Below are positions 28,979 to 37,444 of a stretch of 51,118 bases of DNA, in pieces. Where the stretch lies: assembly GCF_934772795.1 (NCBI RefSeq), contig NZ_CAKVMR010000008.1, forward strand, positions 1-51,118. Reading direction: 5' to 3'. Source of the DNA: an uncultured Holdemanella sp. (GTDB lineage: Bacteria > Bacillota_I > Bacilli_A > Erysipelotrichales > Erysipelotrichaceae). Every line of letters begins with the position of its first letter. Within the stretch, counting starts at the first letter, position 1. The notes beneath the pieces were generated by a model, which worked only from the letters and a program-made list of their open reading frames with translations, was not told the DNA's origin and did not search any database. Both the position numbers and the translations under genes were made by a program.

Positions 28979-29090
28979 TTTGACAGTTTGGCAAAATAAA
29001 AGTGAGCATTTATTCTTTATGTAAAGATAAAATGCTCGCTTTTTGCGTTTTAAAAATGTTGTATGGGATTATAATATTTCTTTTAATTTA
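28979..29090. repeat. Dispersed repeat, copy C, left of the alpha-glucoside operon
   Basis: The copy starts TTTGACAGTT and ends TGTTGTATGGGATTATAAT. Its centre is a hairpin GAGCATTT (29004-29011) / AAATGCTC (29030-29037) with an inner TCTTTA/TAAAGA stem and a T-rich tail. It is nearly identical to copy D at 34013, and the match continues past the core into TTTCTTTTAATTT. In copy D that stretch is the 3' end of the mutT gene. Confidence 0.85.
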
Positions 29091-29245
29091 GTTATTAATT
29101 ATAGAACTTCGGGAACTGTCAGTGCTTTTTAGTAAATAATCATGATCCCAATATGTTTTATAAGTCATGAGGTTTAACTGTAAAAAAACCAAGTATTCAA
29201 CGATGTAACCATTTACAAATACTAGAAAATAAAACAAAAAGTATA
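29091..29245. other. Noncoding stretch, nothing recognised
   Basis: Between repeat C and the licT promoter the sequence is AT-rich. I see no credible reading frame, hairpin with T run or known motif here. Confidence 0.5.
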
Positions 29246-29275
29246 TTGACAAAACTTATTTTTTGATTATTATAT
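29246..29275 (+). promoter_or_regulatory. Promoter of the licT-PTS operon
   Basis: TTGACA at 29246-29251 is consensus; TTATAT at 29270-29275 (18-base spacer) is the best -10. The first antiterminator element follows after ten bases. Confidence 0.65.
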
Positions 29276-29285
29276 AAGTGTACTT

Positions 29286-29361
29286 GGATTGTTACTGAGT
29301 TGAGATCAGGCAAGACCCCATAAGCTAGTGATTGAGTGTTACTAGTAGTGGGTCTTTTTTT
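29286..29361 (+). promoter_or_regulatory. RAT element and overlapping terminator before licT
   Basis: GGATTGTTACTG at 29286-29297 and CAGGCAAGACC ending at 29317 form the known ribonucleic antiterminator of the BglG/LicT type. Its 3' bases overlap a terminator whose arms are AGACCC (29313-29318) and GGGTCT (29350-29355), followed by seven T. LicT bound to the RAT prevents terminator formation when the sugar is present. Confidence 0.93.
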
Positions 29362-29377
29362 GTTGGAGGAGATTAAA

Positions 29378-30208
29378 ATGAAAATTGTTAAAACATTTAA
29401 TAACAATGCGGTGGCCACCGTCTCAAAAGACAAAGAAGATCTTATTTTAACGGGTTCGGGTATAGGTTTTCAAAAAAAAATTGGAGACGAAGTAGATCCT
29501 GGTAAGATAGAGAAGAAGTATTATTACCAAGGTGGAGAAAACAATGCGATGTTTCAATTTTTTATGAGAACACCAATTGAATATTTCAAGGTTTCACAAG
29601 AAATAATGGATATTGCGGCAAGACGTTTGAAAGTGGAATTAAAGCCACAAATTATTATTACTTTAACGGATCATATTGGTTTTGCAATTGAGAGATTAGA
29701 GAATAATATTGAACTTCCTAATTTAGTTCTTCCAGAAATAAAAACTTTGTATAAAGAAGAATATAAAATTGGTTTAATTGGATTGGGAATTGTCAGAAGA
29801 GAAATCGGTGTGAATTTACCCGAAGACGAAGCTGGCTATATTGCTTTACATATATTAAATGGTATAAAATCATATGACGATCAGTCGGTATTAGAAACTT
29901 TACAAATGATTAATGGATGTATTGAATTAATTCAGGATACACTTCATACTCATTTTGACCAAGATTCAATGGATTATACACGTTTAACAACGCATTTTAA
30001 GTTTTTAGCACAACGTGTATTCAAAAAAGAAAGCCAAGATGATATTGATGATGATTTAGATATATATTATTTAATGATAAAAAAATATCCGGAGATATTT
30101 AATTGTGTAATTCGAATTAAAGATTATATTTTACAAGAATTTCAATATGAATTATCAGACAAAGAATTATGGTACTTGATGATTCATATTCATAAAATTA
30201 CGAATTAG
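29378..30208 (+). CDS. licT: LicT/BglG-type transcriptional antiterminator
   Basis: The 276-residue protein has an N-terminal CAT RNA-binding domain (residues 1-~55, KTFNNNAVATVSKDKEDLIL, GSGIGFQKKIGDEVD) and two PTS regulation domains with the conserved His residues LTDHIGFAIER, AGYIALHI, TTHFKFLAQRVF and LMIHIHKI. Phosphorylation by the PTS controls its activity. GGAGGAGATTAAA precedes the ATG. It is the first gene of the operon, and its own message has a RAT/terminator, so it is autoregulated. A second RAT begins on the last base of its stop codon and controls the transporter genes. Confidence 0.93.
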   Translation: MKIVKTFNNNAVATVSKDKEDLILTGSGIGFQKKIGDEVDPGKIEKKYYYQGGENNAMFQFFMRTPIEYFKVSQEIMDIAARRLKVELKPQIIITLTDHIGFAIERLENNIELPNLVLPEIKTLYKEEYKIGLIGLGIVRREIGVNLPEDEAGYIALHILNGIKSYDDQSVLETLQMINGCIELIQDTLHTHFDQDSMDYTRLTTHFKFLAQRVFKKESQDDIDDDLDIYYLMIKKYPEIFNCVIRIKDYILQEFQYELSDKELWYLMIHIHKITN

Positions 30209-30291
30209 GATTGTTACTGGTAAGACCAGGCAAGACCAGATAGTACGAATAAAATAGTTTTAGGTGGATTCGTATTGTTTGGTCTTTTTTT
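30208..30291 (+). promoter_or_regulatory. Second RAT element and terminator, before the PTS transporter gene
   Basis: GGATTGTTACTGG at 30208-30220 and CAGGCAAGACC ending at 30237 repeat the RAT pattern. The overlapping terminator has arms AGACCA (30233-30238) and TGGTCT (30280-30285), with an inner stem TACGAAT/ATTCGTA and a T run. The element starts on the last base of the licT stop codon. Confidence 0.93.
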
Positions 30292-30309
30292 CTAAAAAGG
30301 AGAGAGGAA

Positions 30310-31899
30310 ATGAAAGAAAAATTTGTTTCGGCAATGCAGACTTTTTCAAAAGCAATTGTCGTTCCGGTATTATATTTACCGGCTATAGGTTTAATTTTAG
30401 TTATTTGTAATTTTATTACAAATCCAACAATCGTAGGAGTTTTACCATTCTTAGGCGCACAGCCTATTCAAGTACTATTTAAAGTTTTATACAGTGGATT
30501 AATGTCTGTTTTTAACAACCTGGGACCTATATTTGCGATTGGTGTTGCTTTTGGATTAGCAAAAAAGAAAAAAGAGCACGCAGCATTAATTTCATTTTTA
30601 TGCTTATTTATTTTTTGCTCAGCTCAAAATGCATATTTAACACAAATGAATTTGTTAGATGAAGCTGTAGGAAATGGTCAAAATTTGATGTTGGGCTTCC
30701 AAATTGTTGACATGGGTGTATTCTTAGGAATCGTAATAGGTGTAGTTGTTGGATTATTGTATAACAAATATTGTGATAAAGATTTGGGAGAGGTTTTATC
30801 AGTATATGGTGGTACAAAATTTGTATTCTTAATTAGTATTCCAATTATGCTAGCATTAGCAATATTGTTTGTATATATCTGGCCTCCTGTACAAAGCTTG
30901 ATTACATCTGTTGCAACTTTTATTTCAACATCTGGTGGAGTAGGATACTTTACATTTGGATTCTTAGAAAGATTATTAATTCCAACAGGATTACATCATT
31001 TACTAGGAAGTGCTGTTTGGTATACAGATTTAGGTGGTGTAGCAACAGTAGCAGGTAAAGAGTATGTGGGATCATGGGCTATTGCCTTAGCACAATTGAG
31101 TGATCCAGGTACTGCTAAATTATCTTTAGTTACTATCTTTAACAATGTTACATTATGTAAAGTATTTGGTTTAACTGGCGCTGGTTTAGCAATGTTGAGT
31201 TGTGCAAAACCATCTATGAAGAATAAAGCAAAAGCAATTTATATTCCAGCTATTCTAAGTTCTTGTTTAGCTGCAATAACTGAACCAATTGAGTTTACAT
31301 TCTTATTTGTTTCACCAATTCTATTTCTAATTCATTCATTATTAACAGGTATTTTCTTCTACTTATTATATTTCTTTAAGATTACTTGTTGTACTGCTGG
31401 TGGTATTTTTGAAACATTACTATATAACGTACCGGCAGGTGTTGCAAAAACTGGATGGCCTTGGTTTATCTTACTAGGTTTGGTTCAGATGGCTGTATAC
31501 TTTGTAGTTTTTAGATGGTTTATTTTAAAGTTTGATGTTAAGATTCCAGGTCGTGATGATTCTGAAGATGTTAAATTAATGACAAAGAAAGATTATGACT
31601 CAAAAAAATCAGAATCAAAAGAATCCTTGAATACTCAATCAAATGATTTAGGAAAAAGAATTTATGAAGCAGTTGGTGGAATTAGTAATATGAATACTAT
31701 TGATAACTGTTTTACACGTTTAAGAATTGTTGTAAATTCAATGGATACAATTAATGAAGAAGCTTTAAAAGAAACTGGTTCAAGAGGATTGGTAAAGCGT
31801 GGTAATGAGATACAAATCATTTATGGTACAAATGTAAATAAATTTAGAAAAGCTTTAGAAGATTATATGGAAGCAAATCATATTTCATTAGAAGGGTAG
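30310..31899 (+). CDS. PTS alpha-glucoside-type transporter, EIICB
   Basis: The 529-residue protein has an EIIC membrane domain (residues ~1-420, about ten helices, family motif ITEPIEFTFLFVSP near 335) and a C-terminal EIIB domain (~445-529) with the phosphorylation Cys in IDNCFTRLRI. This is the glucose/glucoside family, closest by eye to the maltose/alpha-glucoside carriers MalX, MalP and AglA. An Asp/Lys/Ser-rich linker (KKDYDSKKSESKESLN) joins the domains. EIIA is encoded separately two genes on. The next gene is a 6-phospho-alpha-glucosidase, so the substrate is probably maltose or a related alpha-glucoside. Confidence 0.88.
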   Translation: MKEKFVSAMQTFSKAIVVPVLYLPAIGLILVICNFITNPTIVGVLPFLGAQPIQVLFKVLYSGLMSVFNNLGPIFAIGVAFGLAKKKKEHAALISFLCLFIFCSAQNAYLTQMNLLDEAVGNGQNLMLGFQIVDMGVFLGIVIGVVVGLLYNKYCDKDLGEVLSVYGGTKFVFLISIPIMLALAILFVYIWPPVQSLITSVATFISTSGGVGYFTFGFLERLLIPTGLHHLLGSAVWYTDLGGVATVAGKEYVGSWAIALAQLSDPGTAKLSLVTIFNNVTLCKVFGLTGAGLAMLSCAKPSMKNKAKAIYIPAILSSCLAAITEPIEFTFLFVSPILFLIHSLLTGIFFYLLYFFKITCCTAGGIFETLLYNVPAGVAKTGWPWFILLGLVQMAVYFVVFRWFILKFDVKIPGRDDSEDVKLMTKKDYDSKKSESKESLNTQSNDLGKRIYEAVGGISNMNTIDNCFTRLRIVVNSMDTINEEALKETGSRGLVKRGNEIQIIYGTNVNKFRKALEDYMEANHISLEG

Positions 31900-31909
31900 G
31901 TATAGAAAA

Positions 31910-33232
31910 ATGGAAGCTAAAATTATAACAATCGTTGGTGGAGGTAGTACATATACTCCAGGTGTAGTAAAGGCAATTTTATCAAAGAAGGATACTTTTC
32001 CGGTAAAGGAAATCCGTGCGTATGATATCGATGAACAACGACAAGAGGATGTAGCAATTATTGTAAGAGAGGTTGTAAAAGCTACTTGTCCTGAGTGTGA
32101 ATTTATTACGACTACAGATCCAGAAAAAGCATTTACTGATTCAGATTTTATTTTTGCACAAATTCGTGTAGGAAAATATGCAATGCGTGAGAAGGATGAA
32201 AAAATCGCATTGAAACATGGAGCTGTCGGTCAGGAGACTTGTGGTTGTGGTGGATTAGCTTATGGACTAAGAACAATTTATCCTATGGTTGAAATTTTAG
32301 ATTATGTTGAAAAATATGCAAATCCTAAGCATTGGATTTTAAATTATTCAAATCCAGCAGCTATTGTAGCTCTAGCTTTGAAAAAGTTGAGACCAAATGC
32401 TCGTATTATTAATATTTGTGACATGCCAGTAGCTATTATGAATACATTTGCGGATATTCTAAAATGTGATCCACATGAAATTAAACCATACTATTTTGGG
32501 TTGAATCATTTTGGTTGGTTCACTGATGTTTGGGTGAATGGAGAAAGTCGTTTTGAAGAATTAAGACAACATGCAATTGCACATGGATATTTGGATGCAG
32601 CGTTAGATGAACAACATTGGGAACCATCTTGGGTACATACATATGGTAATGTAAAATTAATGATGGAAAGATTTCCTAAGTATCTACCTAATACTTACTT
32701 ACAATATTATTTGTTGAGTCAAGATGTAGTGGATGATGCAAATCCTGAGTATACTCGTGCAAATGAAGTTATGGATGGACGTGAAAAAACATTATTTGAC
32801 GCTATAAATCATTATAAAGAAACAGGTGAATACGAGGATGATATGTTTGTTGTAGGAGCTCATGGAACATTCATTGTAGATTTAGCTGAGTCTTTATGTA
32901 AAGAAAACGGTGGACGTTACTTGTTAATTGTAAAAAATGAAGGTGCAGTTGCTGATCTTCCAGATGATGCTATGGTAGAAATTCCATGTTATGTTTCTCC
33001 TAGTGGAATTGAGAAAGTATCTGTTGGACATATTCCAACGTTCTATAAAGGGTTAATTGAGCAACAATATGCATCAGAAAAATGTCTTGTGGAAGGAGCT
33101 ATTGAAAACTCTTATGATAAGGTTTTACAAGGCTTTGCATTAAATAAGACGGTAAAATCATCTACTCAAGCAAAGGCCATTTTAGATGAAATGATTGAGG
33201 CAAATAAAGAATATTGGCCAGAATTAAAATAG
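31910..33232 (+). CDS. malH: 6-phospho-alpha-glucosidase, glycoside hydrolase family 4
   Basis: The 440-residue enzyme starts with the NAD-binding motif ITIVGGGSTYTPG and has the GH4 metal/catalytic elements NYSNPAAIV near 147, NICDMPV near 172 and LNHFGWF near 200. GH4 enzymes need NAD+, a divalent metal such as Mn2+ and reducing conditions. The NICDMPV element with its Cys is typical of MalH/GlvA (phospho-alpha-glucosidases) rather than the CelF branch. It splits the phosphorylated disaccharide delivered by the PTS upstream. The gene lies 10 bases after the EIICB gene. Confidence 0.9.
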   Translation: MEAKIITIVGGGSTYTPGVVKAILSKKDTFPVKEIRAYDIDEQRQEDVAIIVREVVKATCPECEFITTTDPEKAFTDSDFIFAQIRVGKYAMREKDEKIALKHGAVGQETCGCGGLAYGLRTIYPMVEILDYVEKYANPKHWILNYSNPAAIVALALKKLRPNARIINICDMPVAIMNTFADILKCDPHEIKPYYFGLNHFGWFTDVWVNGESRFEELRQHAIAHGYLDAALDEQHWEPSWVHTYGNVKLMMERFPKYLPNTYLQYYLLSQDVVDDANPEYTRANEVMDGREKTLFDAINHYKETGEYEDDMFVVGAHGTFIVDLAESLCKENGGRYLLIVKNEGAVADLPDDAMVEIPCYVSPSGIEKVSVGHIPTFYKGLIEQQYASEKCLVEGAIENSYDKVLQGFALNKTVKSSTQAKAILDEMIEANKEYWPELK

Positions 33233-33245
33233 GAGGAAATGTAAT

Positions 33246-33716
33246 ATGTGGAACTTATTTAAAAAGGAGAAGAGCAAAAAGTTAGTTGCTCCAGTAGATG
33301 GAAAATTAATACCTTTATCTCAAGTGAAAGATGAAGCATTTGCGAGTGGTGCACTTGGAACAGGATATGCTGTAATGTTTGATGGAAACAAAGTAGTTGC
33401 TCCGGCGGATGGAACAATTGAAGCTTGTTTTCCAACTGGACATGCGGTGGGTATTAAGACTAGCTTTTCGGAAATAATAGTGCATATAGGTATTGATACT
33501 GTTCAAATGGAAGGAAAAGGGTTCCACGTATTAGTTAAAAATGGTGATGTTGTTAAAACGGGTGATGTGATAGTAGAAGTTGATTCTAATGTTATTAAGG
33601 AATATGGCTTTGATCCGGTGACAATGGTTCTTTTGACAAATGGGAAAGACATAAAATTGGAATCAGAAAATCAGATAGTAAAAGCGGGTGATGAAGTTGC
33701 AAAATGTTTGGATTAA
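33246..33716 (+). CDS. crr: PTS glucose-family EIIA component
   Basis: The 156-residue protein is a Crr/EIIA(Glc) domain: APVDGKLIPLSQVKDEAFASG at the start, first active-site His in GHAVGI (H66) and phospho-accepting His in VHIGIDT (H80). It supplies the EIIA function missing from the EIICB protein in the same operon. AGGAGGAAATGTA precedes the ATG. A small membrane protein frame overlaps its last codons. Confidence 0.92.
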   Translation: MWNLFKKEKSKKLVAPVDGKLIPLSQVKDEAFASGALGTGYAVMFDGNKVVAPADGTIEACFPTGHAVGIKTSFSEIIVHIGIDTVQMEGKGFHVLVKNGDVVKTGDVIVEVDSNVIKEYGFDPVTMVLLTNGKDIKLESENQIVKAGDEVAKCLD

Positions 33717-33915
33717 TTGGGTAACCAGTTCAAATAGAAATAAAATCATTTGTGTTTTATTAGCTTTGCTTAGTTATCTATGGCCTATTTGTGGTGCTTT
33801 GATAATTTACATGTCGTCAAAAAAGTGTAGATACGATTACAAGGTATTTGCAGAAATAGGTGTATTGATTGCAATTATTGTTTTTATGATTCGATATTTA
33901 ATCTATGTTTTATAA
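33691..33915 (+). CDS. Small membrane protein overlapping the crr 3' end
   Basis: The frame encodes ~74 residues with two hydrophobic segments (IICVLLALLSYLWPICGALIIYM and FAEIGVLIAIIVFMIRYLIYVL) around a short basic loop. It overlaps crr by 26 bases in another frame and has no good ribosome site of its own, so it would depend on translational coupling. The hydrophobic pattern continues far past the overlap, which favours a real gene. I do not recognise the family. GTG 33688 is an alternative start. Confidence 0.45.
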   Translation: MKLQNVWINWVTSSNRNKIICVLLALLSYLWPICGALIIYMSSKKCRYDYKVFAEIGVLIAIIVFMIRYLIYVL

Positions 33916-34012
33916 GAAATAGGCCTGGGTTCAGGTTTATTTTTTATATATTTTGTGTGATTTGATAAGCAAAGGATTAGAATTAATTATAGAAACAAGT
34001 TTGTAATGATTG

Positions 34013-34125
34013 TTTGACAGTTGGACAAAATAAAAATGAGCATTTATTCTTTATGTAAAGAGGAAATGCTCGTTTTTTTTGCGCTTTAAAATGTTGTATG
34101 GGATTATAATGTTTCTTTTAATTTT
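34013..34125. repeat. Dispersed repeat, copy D, right of the alpha-glucoside operon
   Basis: The copy starts TTTGACAGTT and holds the hairpin GAGCATTT (34038-34045) / AAATGCTC (34064-34071) followed by eight T, so it can act as a terminator for the PTS operon. It ends TGTTGTATGGGATTATAATG. The right end covers the last codons of mutT (34104 onwards, minus strand). Confidence 0.85.
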
Positions 34126-34490
34126 TTGATTAATCCTAAATCTGCAGGTAGCCAATCTACTGAATCTAATGTTTCTTTAGTTAGCCATTTTGCGGATTCG
34201 TGTTCTAATAGAGTTAAATTTCCTTCAAGAATTGTACAAATGAAACATTCCATAGATAGGTGGAAGTTTGGATAGTCATATTCGACGGTATCAAAGTATT
34301 CTTCTACTTGAATGGTTGTATCTAGTTCTTCTTTGATTTCACGAACAATGGCTTGTCTACTTGTTTCATTGGGTTCTACTTTTCCTCCTGGAAATTCCCA
34401 TCCGTCTTTAAATTCGCCATAGCCTCTTTGGGTGGCGAATATTTTATTTTTATCTTTAATAATGGCGGCTACTACGTGTATTGTTTTCAA
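34104..34490 (-). CDS. mutT: Nudix hydrolase, MutT-like
   Basis: The 128-residue protein has the Nudix box GGKVEPNETSRQAIVREIKEE (residues ~36-56), the catalytic Mg-binding helix, and resembles (deoxy)nucleoside triphosphate pyrophosphohydrolases of the MutT type. The start codon is TTG at 34490, fixed by GAGGAG eight bases upstream. It follows the helicase gene by four bases, so the two are coupled. The last seven codons lie in dispersed repeat D. Nucleotide-pool cleaning is the family role; a role with the helicase in DNA repair or defence is inferred from the operon. Confidence 0.88.
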   Translation of the reverse strand: MKTIHVVAAIIKDKNKIFATQRGYGEFKDGWEFPGGKVEPNETSRQAIVREIKEELDTTIQVEEYFDTVEYDYPNFHLSMECFICTILEGNLTLLEHESAKWLTKETLDSVDWLPADLGLIKKLKETL

Positions 34491-34494
34491 AAAA

Positions 34495-37353
34495 TCACTC
34501 CTCTACAATATATCGATAAATGTCTTCTCTTACTGGTGTATCTAATTGCCATAAGATTTCGACAGCAGTTTTTTGTGTGTTTGGCATCATAAACTGTTTG
34601 GTCTTATCTACCTCTACTTGCATGTTGCCTAAATAATAGAATTCCTTGCTTGTTTTGTCATCTTTGTTCTTTCGCACAAATAAATGAACTTCAATACCTC
34701 TTTCTTTGGCATACAAGAAGTTTTGTACGTCATCACTACTTGTGGTTCTTCCAGATTTGGATATCGCAATCAATTGACTTTCATTGATAAAATGATCTTC
34801 ATATTTGATTGTATCTTGAATGTCATTAGCCTTGTCATAATTGATAAAGACAGGGAATGTTTTGGTTGTTTGATCATATTTATATCCGCCAATGTTTAAT
34901 GGAACTTCATTGTGTTGCCAATTTAACAAGCGGCATGCATCTTCATATGTGTATTTTTGGTAGAGTACAAAGTTTGTATCTTTATACGTATTCTTATAAT
35001 GTTTATTATATTGAACCAATGCATATTCAATGATTTCTTTTACCATGGATTTAAATTCGTTGTTTTCAAGGCATTTCTTAAATGGCTTTGAAATTTTATT
35101 ATTTTCCATAAAAATACAATCTTTAAATGTATTCTTTCCAGAACCGGTTGGAAATTCATTGGTAAAAATATTGATTACATTTGTATATTCATTTTTTGAT
35201 AGATTATTAGGGAATATATCAATTTTATCTTCTAAAATATTGCTTAATATTTCAAGTTCAATCTTTCTTTTTCCATTGGCGAGTTTTGTACAGATAAACT
35301 TAATAAAGCTTTCTTCAAGTTCATTTAATCTTATTTTATATTCCTTTTCATACTTCTTTAAAAAGGCATAGTAAGATCCTAGTGATTTGTTGTCAAAAAT
35401 TCTTTGTACATCTATTTCTCCATAGGTTTCAAAATCCATAAGAGTAGGGATTCTTCCTAGTTTATTTTTTAAATTTTTATAACTGTCTTTAATGAGCTTG
35501 ATATCCGCAAAATTGGCAGTATCAATCGACGCAAAGATTTGTTTCTTACTGATTTCATCAAAGTGAATCGTACTCGATCCTGGAATAATTCTTTCACCTT
35601 CAAGTACATAGCGTCTTATATTGTCTTTATTGTAAGAACGATCTCCGGATAGGGCGATTGGAATCATAAAGTTATTTTTGTAGTTTCCAATGAAGTCTAG
35701 AATGACAACATATTCTTTGTCTTTTGATTTTCTTAGGCCTCGACCTAATTGTTGGACAAAGACGATTGGTGATTGTGTGGGTCTTAATAGGACAACTTGA
35801 TTGATTTCAGGAATGTCTACCCCTTCATTAAAGATGTCTACAGTTAAAATGTATTGTAGATAGTCACTTCTTGTATCGGATACTAAGCGATCAATCGCAT
35901 CTTCTCTTTTTTCTTGAGAATCCTCTCCACTTAAGGCTAGGGTTCTATATCCTCTTAGATTTAATCTTTCACTAAGGGCAGCCGCTTCTTTCTTGGAACT
36001 GCAAAACATGAGTCCTTTCACTCTTTCTCCACTATAGCCATAGTAATTGGTTTGTTCGATAATGTAGTCAACTCTTTGGTTGGATGTTAAATAGTTGAAG
36101 TCAGTAAAATCTGTTTGGTTTCCGTTTGTTAAAAAGTCGGTAATGCCAAAATAGTGGAATGGGCATAATAAGTTTTCTTCTAGGGCTTGTTGAAGACGAA
36201 TCTCATAGGCAATATTATGATCGAAGGCTGCATATACATCAAAGTCATCTGTTCTTTCTGGGCTTGCGCTCATTCCTAGCCAAAACTTTGGCTTAAAGTA
36301 GTCCATGATTTCTTGGTAGCTTTTAGCACCAATGCGATGGGCTTCATCAATGATGATCGTTTCAAATGTATTTGGATCAAAACTAGAATATACTTCTTTT
36401 TTAGACATCGTTTGCATGGTAGCGAATAAGTAGTCTACATCTGTATCTTTACTATTTCCTGATAATAGTCCAAATGTTTTTGTATTTCCAAATACATGTT
36501 TATAACTGTTTAAAGCTTGTTTGGCAATCTGCTCTCTATGAACAAGGAATAAGGCTCTTTTTGGATTTTGGTCTTTCATGGCAAATGCGGACGCAAAAGT
36601 TTTTCCCGTTCCGGTGGCCGAGATCAACAAACTTTTCGATTCATTCGCATTGCGAAGTTTTCTAAGATTGGAAATAAAAGCTTGTTGCATAGAATTTGGA
36701 ATGAGTTGTTTTGAAGGCAATTTGATTTCTTCTTTTTGTTTCACCCTTTTAAATTCTTCATAATGCACTCGATATGCACCGATGAATGCATCATAAGAAT
36801 ATGTATTTGGATGATTCCATAATTCATCAAATTCGTCTAACATTTCAGAAACAAATTCTCCGGATTTTGTAGAAATAATTTTCGTATTCCATTCGCGATT
36901 TGTGGTTAAAGCCGTATTTGTCATGTTACTAGAACCTACAAGAATTTTATAGATCTCATCCGATTGAAAGATATATCCCTTGGTATGAAAACCATTCTTT
37001 GAGTCGGGTACTAGATACATCTTAAGTTCAATATTCGAAAATGTAGCTAGTTTGTCTAAGGCTTTGGGATCACTAAAAGCTAAATAGTCCGTTGTTAGTA
37101 TTTTACCCTTGATGCCTTTATCTTCTAGAGTACGAAGCGTTTGAAGTAAGGGGGTGATGCCGCCCATGGTGATAAAGGCTACACTGATTAAAAAGGAATC
37201 GCAGTGTAATAGTTCATCTTCAATGGTGCTCAATACTTTTCTTCCATTCTTATAATCATTGGAAATAAATTGAGGTCGATATAATACGTTGGAAGATATA
37301 TTTTTGTCTAGAAATGCGGTAGATAGTCCGCTCTGTATATTTTGATAGTTCAT
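34495..37353 (-). CDS. PLD-nuclease / SF2 helicase with DUF3427
   Basis: The 952-residue protein has a phospholipase-D-like nuclease domain at residues ~30-190 (HTKGYIF and GSSNMT form one HKD-type motif). A superfamily 2 helicase follows at ~230-560, with Walker A SATGTGKTFAS, DEAH box IIDEAHR, motif III MSASPERTDD and motif VI QQLGRGLRKS. A DUF3427-type C-terminal region reaches to the end, where ISKSGRTTSSDDVQNFLYAK resembles a DNA-damage or restriction-related fold. Such proteins are often found with Nudix hydrolases, as here, and in defence islands. Substrate and trigger are unknown. The ribosome site is weak (AGG). Confidence 0.85.
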   Translation of the reverse strand: MNYQNIQSGLSTAFLDKNISSNVLYRPQFISNDYKNGRKVLSTIEDELLHCDSFLISVAFITMGGITPLLQTLRTLEDKGIKGKILTTDYLAFSDPKALDKLATFSNIELKMYLVPDSKNGFHTKGYIFQSDEIYKILVGSSNMTNTALTTNREWNTKIISTKSGEFVSEMLDEFDELWNHPNTYSYDAFIGAYRVHYEEFKRVKQKEEIKLPSKQLIPNSMQQAFISNLRKLRNANESKSLLISATGTGKTFASAFAMKDQNPKRALFLVHREQIAKQALNSYKHVFGNTKTFGLLSGNSKDTDVDYLFATMQTMSKKEVYSSFDPNTFETIIIDEAHRIGAKSYQEIMDYFKPKFWLGMSASPERTDDFDVYAAFDHNIAYEIRLQQALEENLLCPFHYFGITDFLTNGNQTDFTDFNYLTSNQRVDYIIEQTNYYGYSGERVKGLMFCSSKKEAAALSERLNLRGYRTLALSGEDSQEKREDAIDRLVSDTRSDYLQYILTVDIFNEGVDIPEINQVVLLRPTQSPIVFVQQLGRGLRKSKDKEYVVILDFIGNYKNNFMIPIALSGDRSYNKDNIRRYVLEGERIIPGSSTIHFDEISKKQIFASIDTANFADIKLIKDSYKNLKNKLGRIPTLMDFETYGEIDVQRIFDNKSLGSYYAFLKKYEKEYKIRLNELEESFIKFICTKLANGKRKIELEILSNILEDKIDIFPNNLSKNEYTNVINIFTNEFPTGSGKNTFKDCIFMENNKISKPFKKCLENNEFKSMVKEIIEYALVQYNKHYKNTYKDTNFVLYQKYTYEDACRLLNWQHNEVPLNIGGYKYDQTTKTFPVFINYDKANDIQDTIKYEDHFINESQLIAISKSGRTTSSDDVQNFLYAKERGIEVHLFVRKNKDDKTSKEFYYLGNMQVEVDKTKQFMMPNTQKTAVEILWQLDTPVREDIYRYIVEE

Positions 37354-37444
37354 ACCTAATATTATACCAGCATAAAAATGAAATCATAGATCGAAAGGGT
37401 TATAATTAATTGTAGAAAGATTTGTATGAAACAGGGTATATTGA

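Noticed and set aside
34495..37353. Type III restriction enzyme subunit
   Set aside because: The N-terminal part is a PLD-like nuclease and the end is DUF3427; no methyltransferase gene is adjacent.
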